From Amycolatopsis pretoriensis (lineage in GTDB: Bacteria > Actinomycetota > Actinomycetes > Mycobacteriales > Pseudonocardiaceae), in contig NZ_FNUJ01000004.1 of NCBI RefSeq assembly GCF_900107925.1, positions 496,001 to 560,000 on the forward strand: a stretch of 64,000 bases of DNA, given 5' to 3'. This document shows positions 27,808-36,071 of the stretch, in pieces; positions within the stretch are counted from its first letter, which is position 1; every line of letters starts with the position of its first letter. The notes below the pieces were generated by a model. It worked only from the letters and a program-made list of their open reading frames with translations, was not told the origin of the DNA and searched no databases. The position numbers and the translations under genes were made by a program.

Positions 27808-28387
27808 GCCCTCGGGGCTGCGGGAACGCAAGAAGGCCAAGACGCGCGCCGCGATCCAGCGGCACGCGTTGCGGCTGTTCCGCGAGCAGGGGTACGCGGC
27901 CACGACGGTCGACCAGATCGCGGCGGCGGCGGAGATCTCCCCCAGCACGTTCTTCCGCTACTTCCCGACGAAGGAAGAGACGGTGCTGTACGACCCGTTC
28001 GACCCGCTCCTGATCGCGGCGGCCCTGGCCCAGCCGGCCGAGCTGAGCCCGATCGGCGCGTTGCGCGCGACGGTGGACGTGATCCGCGAGCAGTTGTCGG
28101 GCGAGGCGTGGGAGCAGGAGCGGCAGCGGCAGTTGCTGGTGTTCCGCGAGCCGGAGCTGCGGTTGGCGGTGATGGACAAGTTCGCGGAGGGGATCGAGCT
28201 GCTGGCGGGGATGGCGGCGGAGCGGACCGGCCGGTCGCCGGACGACTTCGAGGTCCGCAACTGGGCGGGGGCGGTGGTCGGGGTGGTGCTGGCCGCGTTC
28301 GTGGGGGCGGCGGCCGACCCGGAGATGGACACGCTGGTGGTGCTGGACCGAGCGGTGGCGCACTTGGAGGCGGGGCTGCCGCTGTAG
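27788..28387 (+). CDS. TetR/AcrR family regulator of the MFS pump
   Basis: The 199-residue protein has the HTH at about residues 16-60 (RAAIQRHALRLFREQGYAAT, then IAAAAEISPSTFFRYFPTKE) and a C-terminal ligand domain with NWAGAVVGVVLAAFVGAAAD. The FRYFPTKEE signature is typical of the subgroup next to actinobacterial drug pumps. It starts within the pump gene (20-bp overlap), implying coupled expression and autoregulation. Likely operators are the inverted repeats at 26237-26280, by inference. Confidence 0.88.
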   Translation: MTSSPAEPSGLRERKKAKTRAAIQRHALRLFREQGYAATTVDQIAAAAEISPSTFFRYFPTKEETVLYDPFDPLLIAAALAQPAELSPIGALRATVDVIREQLSGEAWEQERQRQLLVFREPELRLAVMDKFAEGIELLAGMAAERTGRSPDDFEVRNWAGAVVGVVLAAFVGAAADPEMDTLVVLDRAVAHLEAGLPL

Positions 28388-29101
28388 GAGTGGGGCTGCG
28401 GCTGCGCGGTTGGGCGCGGGCGGCCGGGAGGGCGCCTGCTCGCGGCGGTGGCACGCGCGCTAGCGGTGGCGCCCGGCTGGCGGCCGCTTAGCGGGTGGGG
28501 TGCCCTGCCGGCGAATGGGCGCATGCGGCCGGTGGTGCTCGGGAAAGGCGCCAGCCCGCGGCGGGGCGGGTGCAACCCCACCGGCGAGGCTTGGCCGGTC
28601 GATGGCGCATGTGGCAGGCGGTGCTCGCGCGGCCGACCGCCGTAAGCCACCCGATCGGCCATCCGTGTCTCCCGCCCCACCTGTGGCCGTTTCCCCACCC
28701 TTCCCCGCGCCCGATTTCGGAATTGATTTCGCATTCCCACCCCCACCTCGGGGAACACCGTGTGGGTGGCGGTGCGAGCGTGGGGGACGACCCGTCTGGA
28801 GCAGTCTCGACACGCGGTCCGACGGAGTGATGAAGCCAAATGATCACCGTTTACACCCGCGTGAGTGACCGAACTGCTCCACAGTGGACTCCCACTACCA
28901 CCAGTAACGACAACAACAGGCCAGGATGATCTTCAGGGGGAAGGGCAAGATTTCGACGTTAATCAATTGCGGGGCAGTTCACCTCAAACGCATCCGGCAC
29001 GTAAGGGTTAGAAAACGTCCCCAACCGGTGATCGGGTGGCTTATCTCCGATACGGGGGGTATCGATTTACCCCGTCAGGTCTCGACGCCAGGAGGTAGGA
29101 A
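28388..29101 (+). other. 714-bp gap without a supported gene
   Basis: Open frames here occur in most registers on both strands, as expected from GC bias, and none has a ribosome site and recognisable protein. The first half is very GC-rich and contains two imperfect direct copies of a 26-bp unit (28515-28541 and 28602-28627, sharing CGCATG and GGTGCTCG). The second half drops in GC and carries CGATACGGGGGGTATCG (29048-29064), an inverted repeat, 38 bp before the next start. This may include a long promoter region for the secreted protein. Confidence 0.45.
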
Positions 29102-29632
29102 ATGAAAGGCAAGTTCGGGCGGTCCATCGCCCTGGTAGCCGCGAGCAGTCTGCTGGCGGTCGGAATGGCGGGGCTCGCGGCCGCGAGCCCGGGCGGGGGC
29201 AAGGGTTCCTCCAGCACCCAGGCCCTCGCCGCGCAGGTGCTCCAGATGCGCGACGACCTGACCAAGGTGGCCTACGCGGGCAACGTCGGTGCCACGCGCA
29301 CCGACCTCGGTCACCTGAGCCCGGTGCTCGCGGACATCGCCGCCGGGAAGCGCTACACCGTCCAGACCGACACCGAGCAGCTCGCCGGCCTGGCCAAGGG
29401 CCGGGCGGACGAGTCCAGCCGGCTCCTGGCCGACCCGACGGCCAAGGCCCGCCAGCTGCCGCCGCTGCCGGTGCCGATCCCGGCGCTGCCGGACCTGCCG
29501 GGGCCGCTGAAGATCGTCAGCGACCTGGTGAAAGCCCTGCTCGCCGCCGTCACCGGCATCCTGGGCGGGATCCTCGGCGGCCTGCCCGTGCCGCCGCTGC
29601 CGGTGCCCCCGCTGCCGGTCCCCGGCTCGTAG
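29102..29632 (+). CDS. Secreted protein with proline-rich C-terminus
   Basis: The 176-residue protein has a Sec signal peptide (KFGRSIALVAASSLLAVGMA, cleavage near AAASPG). A helical middle with LAAQVLQMRDDLTKVAYAGN follows, then a hydrophobic, Pro-rich tail. The tail repeats LPVPPLPVP units around a helix (LLAAVTGILGGILGGL). It may be a cell-wall or surface protein. An AGGAGGT site lies 4 nt before the ATG. I recognise no family. It has a long upstream non-coding region and a strong terminator. Confidence 0.78.
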   Translation: MKGKFGRSIALVAASSLLAVGMAGLAAASPGGGKGSSSTQALAAQVLQMRDDLTKVAYAGNVGATRTDLGHLSPVLADIAAGKRYTVQTDTEQLAGLAKGRADESSRLLADPTAKARQLPPLPVPIPALPDLPGPLKIVSDLVKALLAAVTGILGGILGGLPVPPLPVPPLPVPGS

Positions 29633-29669
29633 CCACCGAAAGCAGCCACCGAAAGCAGCCACCGAAAAA
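29631..29669 (+). repeat. Three tandem 13-bp repeats
   Basis: AGCCACCGAAAGC occurs at 29631-29643 and 29644-29656, with a near copy ending AAAAA at 29657-29669. The array starts inside the stop codon of the secreted-protein gene and leads into its terminator. Confidence 0.8.
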
Positions 29670-29676
29670 CAGGGGG

Positions 29677-29721
29677 ACCCGGAGCCCGGTCGCGGACATT
29701 CCTCCGCGCCGGGCTCCGGGT
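29677..29721. terminator. Terminator hairpin after secreted-protein gene
   Basis: A perfect 13-bp stem (29677-29689 ACCCGGAGCCCGG with 29709-29721) encloses 19 nt. It lies between convergent genes and can serve both. Confidence 0.75.
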
Positions 29722-29740
29722 TCGTGGTCAAGCGAACGAG

Positions 29741-30790
29741 TCAGGCGAACGACAAACCCTGCCGCAACGCGCCCGCCGTCTCGGCCAGCGCCTCGCGGAA
29801 CCGCGTACCCACGCCCGTGAAGTTGATGAACCCGTGGATCAGGTCCTCGTGCCGCCGCAGCGCCACTTCGACCCCCGCCGAGCGCAGCTTCTCCGCGTAC
29901 GCCTCACCTTCGTCGCGCAGCGGGTCGAAACCCGCCGTGACGACCAGCGCCGGCGGCAAGCCGCTCAAGTCGTCCGCGTGCAACGGCGACAGCCGCGGGT
30001 CGGTCAGGTCCGTGCCCGAAGGCACGTAGTGGCCCTCGAACCACTTCATGTGCACGTCGGTCAGGAACAGGTCTTCGGCGAACAGGTCCTGCGAGCGGTA
30101 CCGCCGCGAGAAGTCCGTCGCCGGGTAGATCAGCAGCTGGAACGCCGGCGCCGGGCCGCCCCGCTGCACGGCCTGCTGCGCCGTGACCGCCGCGAGGTTG
30201 CCGCCCGCGCTGTCGCCGCCGACGGCGATGCGCGCCGGGTCCGCGCCGAGGTCGCTCGCCTTCGCGACCGCGTACTCGAACGCCGCGAGCGCGTCCTCCG
30301 TCGCCGACGGGAACGGGAACTCCGGGGCCAGCCGGTACTCGATCGACAGCACCCGCACCCCGGCGTGCTTGGCCAGGAACCGGACGGCGTTGTCGTGGCT
30401 CTCGCGCGTCCCGATCACCCAGCCGCCGCCGTGGAAGAACACGAGCAGCGGCGACTTTTCGGGCAGCCCGACCGGCGTGTAGAGCGTCGCCGGCAAGTCG
30501 CCATCAGGCGTCGGAACGGCGATCTCGCGCACCGAAACCGGCTCGATCGGCTTGCCGCTGACCAGGTGCCGCCCGACGTCGAGCAGGGCGCGCGACTGCT
30601 CCACCGACCCCTGCACGAGCTCCGCGCCGGACAGCTTCTGCAGCCGGAGCAGCAGCTGGGCGTCGAGCGCGAGGTCCTGGCCGTCGATGCGCACCGGACG
30701 TCCCGCGAGGGCACGCTTCACCGGCGTGGGCAGCCAGAACGCGAGCTGGGACGCCGCGGCCTGGGCGCGGACCGGGAGCGGGATCGCCAT
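29741..30790 (-). CDS. Alpha/beta hydrolase, HSL-type esterase
   Basis: The 349-residue enzyme has the hormone-sensitive-lipase signature: oxyanion hole HGGGW (about residues 134-138) and nucleophile elbow GGDSAGGNL (Ser near residue 209). The catalytic Asp is in FDPLRDEGE and the His in LIHGFINF. It would hydrolyse short-chain esters or lactones. ATG 30790 has AGGAGG just upstream; a longer in-frame start would run through the divergent promoter. It is divergent from an FMN reductase gene. Confidence 0.9.
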   Translation of the reverse strand: MAIPLPVRAQAAASQLAFWLPTPVKRALAGRPVRIDGQDLALDAQLLLRLQKLSGAELVQGSVEQSRALLDVGRHLVSGKPIEPVSVREIAVPTPDGDLPATLYTPVGLPEKSPLLVFFHGGGWVIGTRESHDNAVRFLAKHAGVRVLSIEYRLAPEFPFPSATEDALAAFEYAVAKASDLGADPARIAVGGDSAGGNLAAVTAQQAVQRGGPAPAFQLLIYPATDFSRRYRSQDLFAEDLFLTDVHMKWFEGHYVPSGTDLTDPRLSPLHADDLSGLPPALVVTAGFDPLRDEGEAYAEKLRSAGVEVALRRHEDLIHGFINFTGVGTRFREALAETAGALRQGLSFA

Positions 30791-30879
30791 CGTTGCCTCC
30801 TGGGGGTCGCCGGGGACGTTACTCGTCAGTAGGTATCCGGTCCAGCTGTGACGCGGCCCTCGGTCCCAAACTCTGGATG

Positions 30880-30893
30880 TCCACTTAAGTGGA
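30880..30893. promoter_or_regulatory. 14-bp palindromic operator candidate
   Basis: TCCACTTAAGTGGA is a perfect palindrome lying 5 bp upstream of the TAGCCT -10 (30899-30904) of the FMN reductase gene, where a repressor would block polymerase. The cognate regulator is not encoded nearby. Confidence 0.5.
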
Positions 30894-30911
30894 GGGGTTA
30901 GCCTGAAAGAC

Positions 30912-31484
30912 GTGACTTCAGCCAGGACGCTCAACGTGCTCGGGATCGGCGGCTCTCTGCGGGAGGGCTCCCAGTCCGAACGCGCGCTGCGGATCGCGCT
31001 CGAAGGCGCGGCCGAAGTCGGCGTCCGGACCCGGCTGCTTTCCGGGCCGGAACTGGTGCTGCCGTTCTACGACGCCGGGGAGCCGGACCGCGACGAGCGC
31101 GCCACCACCCTCATCGAAGCCGTCCGGCAGGCCGACGGGCTGATCGTCGTGTCGCCGGGCTACCACGGCGCGCTGTCCGGCCTGGTCAAGAACGCCCTGG
31201 ACTACGTCGAGGACCTGCGTGACGACCAGCGGCCCTACCTCGACGGCCGCGCCGTCGGGCTGGCCGCCGTCGCGTACGGCTGGCAGGCCGCGGTCACCAC
31301 GCTCGAGCAGCTGCGCACGATCACGCACGCGCTGCGCGGCTGGGCCACCCCGCTGGGTGGTTCGATCAACTCCGCCGAGACCAAGTTCGACGAAGGCGGT
31401 GGCGCGTCGGACGAGAAGAGCGTTCGCACGCTTCGCCTGATCGGGCGGCAGGTCGCCGAGTTCGCGGTGACGCGCGCCGCATGA
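30912..31484 (+). CDS. NADPH-dependent FMN reductase (flavodoxin-like)
   Basis: The 190-residue protein has NVLGIGGSLREGSQSERAL at residues 8-26 for FMN phosphate binding, and VSPGYHGALSGLVKNALDYV at about residues 79-98, the hallmark of the SsuE/azoreductase group. It reduces FMN, quinones or chromate with NADPH. The start is GTG with TAGCCT 7 nt upstream and no ribosome site. A palindrome in the promoter suggests repression by an unknown factor. Confidence 0.88.
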   Translation: MTSARTLNVLGIGGSLREGSQSERALRIALEGAAEVGVRTRLLSGPELVLPFYDAGEPDRDERATTLIEAVRQADGLIVVSPGYHGALSGLVKNALDYVEDLRDDQRPYLDGRAVGLAAVAYGWQAAVTTLEQLRTITHALRGWATPLGGSINSAETKFDEGGGASDEKSVRTLRLIGRQVAEFAVTRAA

Positions 31485-31618
31485 CGTTTTGCCCGGTGGC
31501 CGCCGGGTAATCGATCGACGTGATGCCCGCCATGTGGGGGCACTGTTCCGCGGGTGCGGGATGTTGTGCCCAGTGAGACGCTCGCTGTGGAGCGTCCGCG
31601 AACGAAGGCAGGCTGAGC

Positions 31619-32041
<423 letters not shown>

Positions 32042-32081
32042 CACCCAAGCCCGCACGAGTCCGAGGAAAGGATCACCAGAG

Positions 32082-32558
32082 ATGAGCAAGTCTCCGATCA
32101 AGAGCCCGCTTTCCGAGGCCGACAAGGAGATCACCGGTAACGCCCTGCAGGCGACCCTGGTCGACCTGGTCGACCTGTCCCTCATCGCGAAGCAGGCGCA
32201 CTGGAACGTCGTCGGCTCGAACTTCCGCAGCGCGCACCTGCAGCTCGACGAGCTGGTCAACACCGCGCGCCAGTACGTCGACGAAGTCGCCGAGCGCGCC
32301 AACGCCATCGGCATCTCGCCGAACGGCAAGGCCAAGACCGTCGTCGAGAGCTCGGGTGTGCCCGAGTACCCCGACAACTGGCAGTCCGTGGAGTCCACGG
32401 TCGCCGCGATCGTCGAGATCCTCGCGGCGCTCATCGAGCGGCTGCGCCAGCGCATCGACGAGACCGACAAGAGCGACCTCGTGACGCAGGACCTGCTGAT
32501 CGAGATCACCCGCGCGCTCGAAGAGGCGCACTGGATGTGGCAGGCCCAGCAGGCTTGA
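32082..32558 (+). CDS. dps: Dps family DNA-binding/ferritin-like protein
   Basis: The 158-residue protein has the Dps ferroxidase motif AKQAHWNVVGSNFRSAHLQLDE (about residues 38-59) shared between two subunits of the dodecamer. It continues with VDEVAERANAIG. Dps oxidises Fe(II) with peroxide, stores iron and shields DNA. The N-terminus MSKSPIKSPLSEADKEITGN has Lys residues that may contact DNA. An AGGAAAGG site precedes the ATG. A perfect 11-bp terminator stem follows the stop. Confidence 0.93.
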   Translation: MSKSPIKSPLSEADKEITGNALQATLVDLVDLSLIAKQAHWNVVGSNFRSAHLQLDELVNTARQYVDEVAERANAIGISPNGKAKTVVESSGVPEYPDNWQSVESTVAAIVEILAALIERLRQRIDETDKSDLVTQDLLIEITRALEEAHWMWQAQQA

Positions 32559-32566
32559 TTTTTTCG

Positions 32567-32606
32567 CGCGAAAGGGGTCGTTCCGGACGGGACGGCCCCT
32601 TTCGCG
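32567..32606 (+). terminator. Terminator after dps
   Basis: An 11-bp perfect stem (32567-32577 CGCGAAAGGGG with 32596-32606) with an 18-nt loop lies just after the dps stop and before the gadB promoter. Confidence 0.78.
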
Positions 32607-32632
32607 TTGCCGGGCTCAGTACGTTCGGTGGC

Positions 32633-34021
32633 ATGGTCTTGCATCAGGGGAAAGCCGACCGCCCGGACCGAGCCGGCGGCACGAATCCGATGTACGCCGG
32701 GGCGAACCCGGCGCTCGCGGCGGGCTTCGTCATGCCGCACGACAAGCTGCGCGACGACTCGCTCCCGCCGGACTCCGCACTGCAGCTCGTGCGCGACGAG
32801 CTGATGCTCGACGGCAACGCGCGGCTCAACCTCGCCACGTTCGTCACGACGTGGATGGAGCCGCAGGCGCGTGAGCTGATGGCCGAGTGCGTCGACAAGA
32901 ACATGATCGACAAGGACGAGTACCCGCAGACGGCCGAGCTGGAGCGCCGCTGCGTCAACATCCTCGCCGACCTGTGGCACGCGCCCGATCCGACGGACAT
33001 CATGGGCTGCTCGACGACCGGGTCGTCGGAGGCCTGCATGCTCGCCGGGATGGCGCTGAAGCGGCGCTGGTCCAAGCTCGGGCGCACCGGGAAGCCGAAC
33101 CTGGTGATGGGCGTGAACGTCCAGGTGTGCTGGGAGAAGTTCTGCGAGTACTGGGAGGTCGAGCCGCGGCTGGTGCCGATGGACGGCGAGCGGTACCACC
33201 TCTCGGCTTCAGAGGCCGTCGCACGGTGTGACGAGAACACGATCGGCGTGGTGGCGATCCTCGGCTCGACGTTCGACGGCAGCTACGAGCCGGTCGCGGA
33301 GATCGCGGCGGCGCTCGACGCGTTGCAGGAGCGGACCGGCTGGAACATCCCGGTGCACGTCGACGGCGCTTCCGGCGCGATGATCGCGCCCTTCCTCGAC
33401 CCGGACCTGGAGTGGGACTTCCGGCTGCCGCGGGTGGCGTCGATCAACACGTCGGGCCACAAGTACGGGCTCGTGTACCCGGGCGTCGGCTGGGTGGTGT
33501 GGCGCGACCAGGCCGCGCTGCCGTCGGAGCTCGTGTTCAACGTGAACTACCTCGGCGGTGACATGCCGACGTTCGCGTTGAACTTCTCCCGCCCGGGCGC
33601 CGAGGTCGCGGCGCAGTACTACACGTTCGTGCGGCTCGGCCGCGAGGGATTCCGCGCGGTGCAGCAGGCTTCGCGCGACGTCGCTCTCCACCTGTCCGCC
33701 GGAATCGCCGGGCTCGGGCCGTTTGAGCTGCTGACCCGCGGGGACCAGCTGCCGGTGTTCGCGTTCACGACTCGCGCGGACGCGGGGTTCGACGTCTTCG
33801 ACGTGTCACGACGGCTGCGCGAGCGGGGCTGGCTGGTGCCGGCGTACACGTTCCCGGAGCACCGGACGGACCTGGCGGTGTTGCGGATCGTCGTCCGCAA
33901 CGGCTTCACGCACGACCTCGCGGACCTGCTGCTGGCCGACCTCGAGCGGGTGCTGCCGGAGCTGGCGAAGGAGGGCGGCCGCCCGAAGGACCCGTCGAAG
34001 GCGACCGCCTTCCACCACTGA
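32633..34021 (+). CDS. gadB: Glutamate decarboxylase
   Basis: The 462-residue PLP enzyme converts glutamate to GABA, consuming a proton. It shows FVTTWMEPQARELMAE, MGCSTTGSSEACMLAGMALK for PLP phosphate binding, VHVDGASGAMIAPF with the conserved Asp, and the Schiff-base Lys in NTSGHKYGLVYPGVGW (about residue 281). The C-terminus ends FHH, like the pH-responsive plug of E. coli GadB. ATG 32633 has TACGTT 7 nt upstream and is preferred to an in-frame start 32 codons earlier. No GABA antiporter gene is adjacent. Confidence 0.93.
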   Translation: MVLHQGKADRPDRAGGTNPMYAGANPALAAGFVMPHDKLRDDSLPPDSALQLVRDELMLDGNARLNLATFVTTWMEPQARELMAECVDKNMIDKDEYPQTAELERRCVNILADLWHAPDPTDIMGCSTTGSSEACMLAGMALKRRWSKLGRTGKPNLVMGVNVQVCWEKFCEYWEVEPRLVPMDGERYHLSASEAVARCDENTIGVVAILGSTFDGSYEPVAEIAAALDALQERTGWNIPVHVDGASGAMIAPFLDPDLEWDFRLPRVASINTSGHKYGLVYPGVGWVVWRDQAALPSELVFNVNYLGGDMPTFALNFSRPGAEVAAQYYTFVRLGREGFRAVQQASRDVALHLSAGIAGLGPFELLTRGDQLPVFAFTTRADAGFDVFDVSRRLRERGWLVPAYTFPEHRTDLAVLRIVVRNGFTHDLADLLLADLERVLPELAKEGGRPKDPSKATAFHH

Positions 34022-34023
34022 GG

Positions 34024-34049
34024 CCGGAGCTTTCACGTGAAAGCTCCGG
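34024..34049. repeat. CACGTG-centred palindrome, copy 3, between convergent stops
   Basis: A perfect 26-bp palindrome (core AGCTTTCACGTGAAAGCT, outer CCGG/CCGG) fills the whole gap between the gadB stop (34021) and the stop of the convergent oxidoreductase (34050). This position strongly suggests a bidirectional terminator. Confidence 0.88.
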
Positions 34050-35129
34050 TCAGTGCCAGGACTTGGCGCGGGCGTACTGGTCGGGCCACGGGACGTCCGC
34101 GCCGAGCGCGTTCGCCGCGCGCAGCGGCCAGTGCGGGTCGCGCAGCAGCGCGCGGGCCAGGAACACGACGTCGGCCTGGTCGTTTTCGATGATCTCCTCG
34201 GCTTGCCGCGGGTCGGTGATCATGCCGACCGCGCCGGTCGGGAGGCCGGTTTCGGCGCGGATCCGCTCGGCGAACGGCACCTGGTAACCCGGGCCGACGG
34301 GGATGTCGGCGGCCGGGTTGTTGCCGCCGGTCGAGGTGTCGATCAGGTCGATCCCGCGCTCGGCCAGGAGCTTCGCGAGCCGGACGGAGTCGTCGAGGGT
34401 CCAGCCGCCCTCGGTCCAGTCGGTGGCGCTGAGGCGGGCGAAGAGGGGGACGTCCGTCGTCGCCCGCACGGCGTCGGCAATCTCCAGCGCGAGCCGGGTG
34501 CGGCCTTCGAAGTCGCCGCCGTAGCGGTCGGTGCGGGTGTTCGACAGCGGCGACAGGAACTGGTGGACGAGGTAGCCGTGCGCGAAGTGCAGTTCGAGCA
34601 CGTCGAACCCGGCGCTTTCCGCTCGGCGCGCGGCCTCCGCGAACGCTTCCGGCAGGGCTTCCACTTCGGCCGTGGTGAGCGCGCGCGGGACGGCGTACTG
34701 GCCGAACGCCGTCGCGGACGGGCCGACGCTCTCCCAGCCACCTTCGGCGGGCGGGACGCTGCCGGGGCCTTCCCACGGCCGGTGCGCCGAGCCCTTGCGG
34801 CCGGCGTGGCCGAGCTGCATGCCGATGGCCGTGCCCTGGCCGTGCACGAAGTCCACGATCCGGCGCCAGGCTTCGACCTGGGTGTCGTTCCAGATGCCGG
34901 TGTCCTGCGGGCTGATCCGGCCCTCGGGGGTGACGGCGGTGGCTTCGGTCATGACGAGGCCGGCGCCACCGGTGGCGAACTGGCCGAGGTGCACGAGGTG
35001 CCAGTCACCCGGGACGCCGTCGGTCGCGGAGTACTGGCACATCGGCGACACCCACGCGCGGTTCGGCAGGGTGCGGCCGCGGACGGTGATCGGGCTGAAG
35101 AGTCGGCTCACGTAGAGGATCAACGACAC
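34050..35129 (-). CDS. Old yellow enzyme family NADH:flavin oxidoreductase (YqjM-like)
   Basis: The 359-residue TIM-barrel flavoenzyme has LFSPITVRGRTLPNRAWVSP, then the YqjM-type Cys in SPMCQYSA, MQLGHAGRKGS, and the substrate-binding His pair in ELHFAHGYLVHQFLSP (about residues 179-194). ALLRDPHWP lies near the C-terminus. It reduces activated alkenes using NADPH. GTG 35129 has a GAAGAG site at 11 nt; GTG 35111, six codons later, fits the family N-terminus better but has no ribosome site. Confidence 0.9.
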   Translation of the reverse strand: MSLILYVSRLFSPITVRGRTLPNRAWVSPMCQYSATDGVPGDWHLVHLGQFATGGAGLVMTEATAVTPEGRISPQDTGIWNDTQVEAWRRIVDFVHGQGTAIGMQLGHAGRKGSAHRPWEGPGSVPPAEGGWESVGPSATAFGQYAVPRALTTAEVEALPEAFAEAARRAESAGFDVLELHFAHGYLVHQFLSPLSNTRTDRYGGDFEGRTRLALEIADAVRATTDVPLFARLSATDWTEGGWTLDDSVRLAKLLAERGIDLIDTSTGGNNPAADIPVGPGYQVPFAERIRAETGLPTGAVGMITDPRQAEEIIENDQADVVFLARALLRDPHWPLRAANALGADVPWPDQYARAKSWH

Positions 35130-35185
35130 GTGCCGGCCGTCTCTTCCCGTCGCCTCCGCGGGTACCGGCGAGTAACGTCGACCAC

Positions 35186-35812
35186 ATGGGTGTCGCTGCT
35201 GACGAACGCCAGGCCTTGAGCTCCCTCCTCGACGAACTCGGGCCGGATGCGCCCACGTTGTGCGAAGGGTGGACCACCCGGGACCTCGCCGCGCACCTCG
35301 TCGTGCGCGAGCACCGGCCGGACGCCGCTCCCGGAATCGTGGTGCCCGCGCTCGCCGGGTACACGCAGAAGGTCCAGGACCGCTACGCCGCCAAACCCTG
35401 GGAGACCCTCGTCGCGCAGGTCCGGCAGGGTCCGGGGAAGTTCTGGCCCACCGCCATCGGCCCGCTCGACGAGCTGACCAACACCGCCGAGTTCCTCGTC
35501 CACCACGAGGACGTCCGGCGCGCGCAGCCCGGCTGGGAGCCGCGGCCCGCCGACGCCACCCGGGACGCCGCCGCCTGGAAGTCCGCCCGGCAAGCCGCCA
35601 AGCTCAACCTCCGCAAAGCACCCGTCGGCGTCACCCTGCGCACGAAAGATGGCCGCGAAGCCGCCGTCAAGACCGGGCCCGACCCGGTCACCGTCGTCGG
35701 CGAGCCCGTCGACCTGCTGCTCTTCGTCTTCGGCCGGGACGCCGTCGACCTCGGCTTCGAAGGTGATGCGGCCGCCGTCACCAAGCTTCAGTCGGTGAAC
35801 CGGGGGCTCTAG
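35186..35812 (+). CDS. TIGR03085 family, DinB-like protein
   Basis: The 208-residue protein begins with ERQALSSLLDELGPDAPTLC and GWTTRDLAAHLVVREHRPD (about residues 28-46), with the metal-binding His typical of the DinB/mycothiol maleylpyruvate isomerase fold. EFLVHHEDVRRAQPGW (about residue 101) supplies further ligands. TIGR03085 proteins occur in mycothiol-producing actinobacteria and may be mycothiol-dependent transferases. ATG 35186 is preceded by TAACGT and 7 nt. The next gene's -10 overlaps its stop. Confidence 0.85.
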   Translation: MGVAADERQALSSLLDELGPDAPTLCEGWTTRDLAAHLVVREHRPDAAPGIVVPALAGYTQKVQDRYAAKPWETLVAQVRQGPGKFWPTAIGPLDELTNTAEFLVHHEDVRRAQPGWEPRPADATRDAAAWKSARQAAKLNLRKAPVGVTLRTKDGREAAVKTGPDPVTVVGEPVDLLLFVFGRDAVDLGFEGDAAAVTKLQSVNRGL

Positions 35813-35822
35813 GCTGCGCGTC

Positions 35823-36008
35823 ATGCCGATGATCAGCGTTGCCATGTTCCCCGGCCGCACCCCGGCCCAGAAGAGCGCCTTGGTCCGGGAACTGACCGAC
35901 GCGTTCATCCGCACCTGCGGCGGCAAGCCCGAGGGGGTCCAGGTGACGCTCGTCGAGATCGGCGCCGACCACTGGGCCACCGGCGGCGTCCTGCACTCCG
36001 ACCGCTGA
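35823..36008 (+). CDS. 4-oxalocrotonate tautomerase-like protein
   Basis: The 61-residue protein has the size of a 4-OT monomer and begins M-P-M-I, so Met removal exposes the catalytic Pro1. VAMFPGRTPAQKSALVREL carries the conserved Arg/Lys-rich helix and VQVTLVEIGADHWATGG the second strand. It would tautomerise small enols. Starting at the second Met would lose Pro1. TAGGCT (35810-35815) overlaps the previous stop and lies 7 nt upstream of the ATG, a leaderless layout. Confidence 0.85.
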   Translation: MPMISVAMFPGRTPAQKSALVRELTDAFIRTCGGKPEGVQVTLVEIGADHWATGGVLHSDR

Positions 36009-36012
36009 AACG

Positions 36013-36063
36013 CCGTGAATGGCACATTGAGGGACTAAGTGTCCCTCAATGTGCCATTCACGG
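36013..36063. terminator. Long bidirectional hairpin terminator
   Basis: A perfect 23-bp stem (36013-36035 with 36041-36063; starts CCGTGAATGGCACATTG) and a 5-nt loop TAAGT lie between the stops of two convergent genes (36008 and 36072). The sequence is AT-richer than its surroundings and unrelated to the CACGTG palindromes. Confidence 0.85.
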
Positions 36064-36071
36064 ACTTGCGG

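Noticed and set aside
28460..28847. Several open frames of 110-120 codons on both strands
   Set aside because: They overlap each other in different frames, lack ribosome sites and translate to Arg/Pro/Gly-rich sequence.
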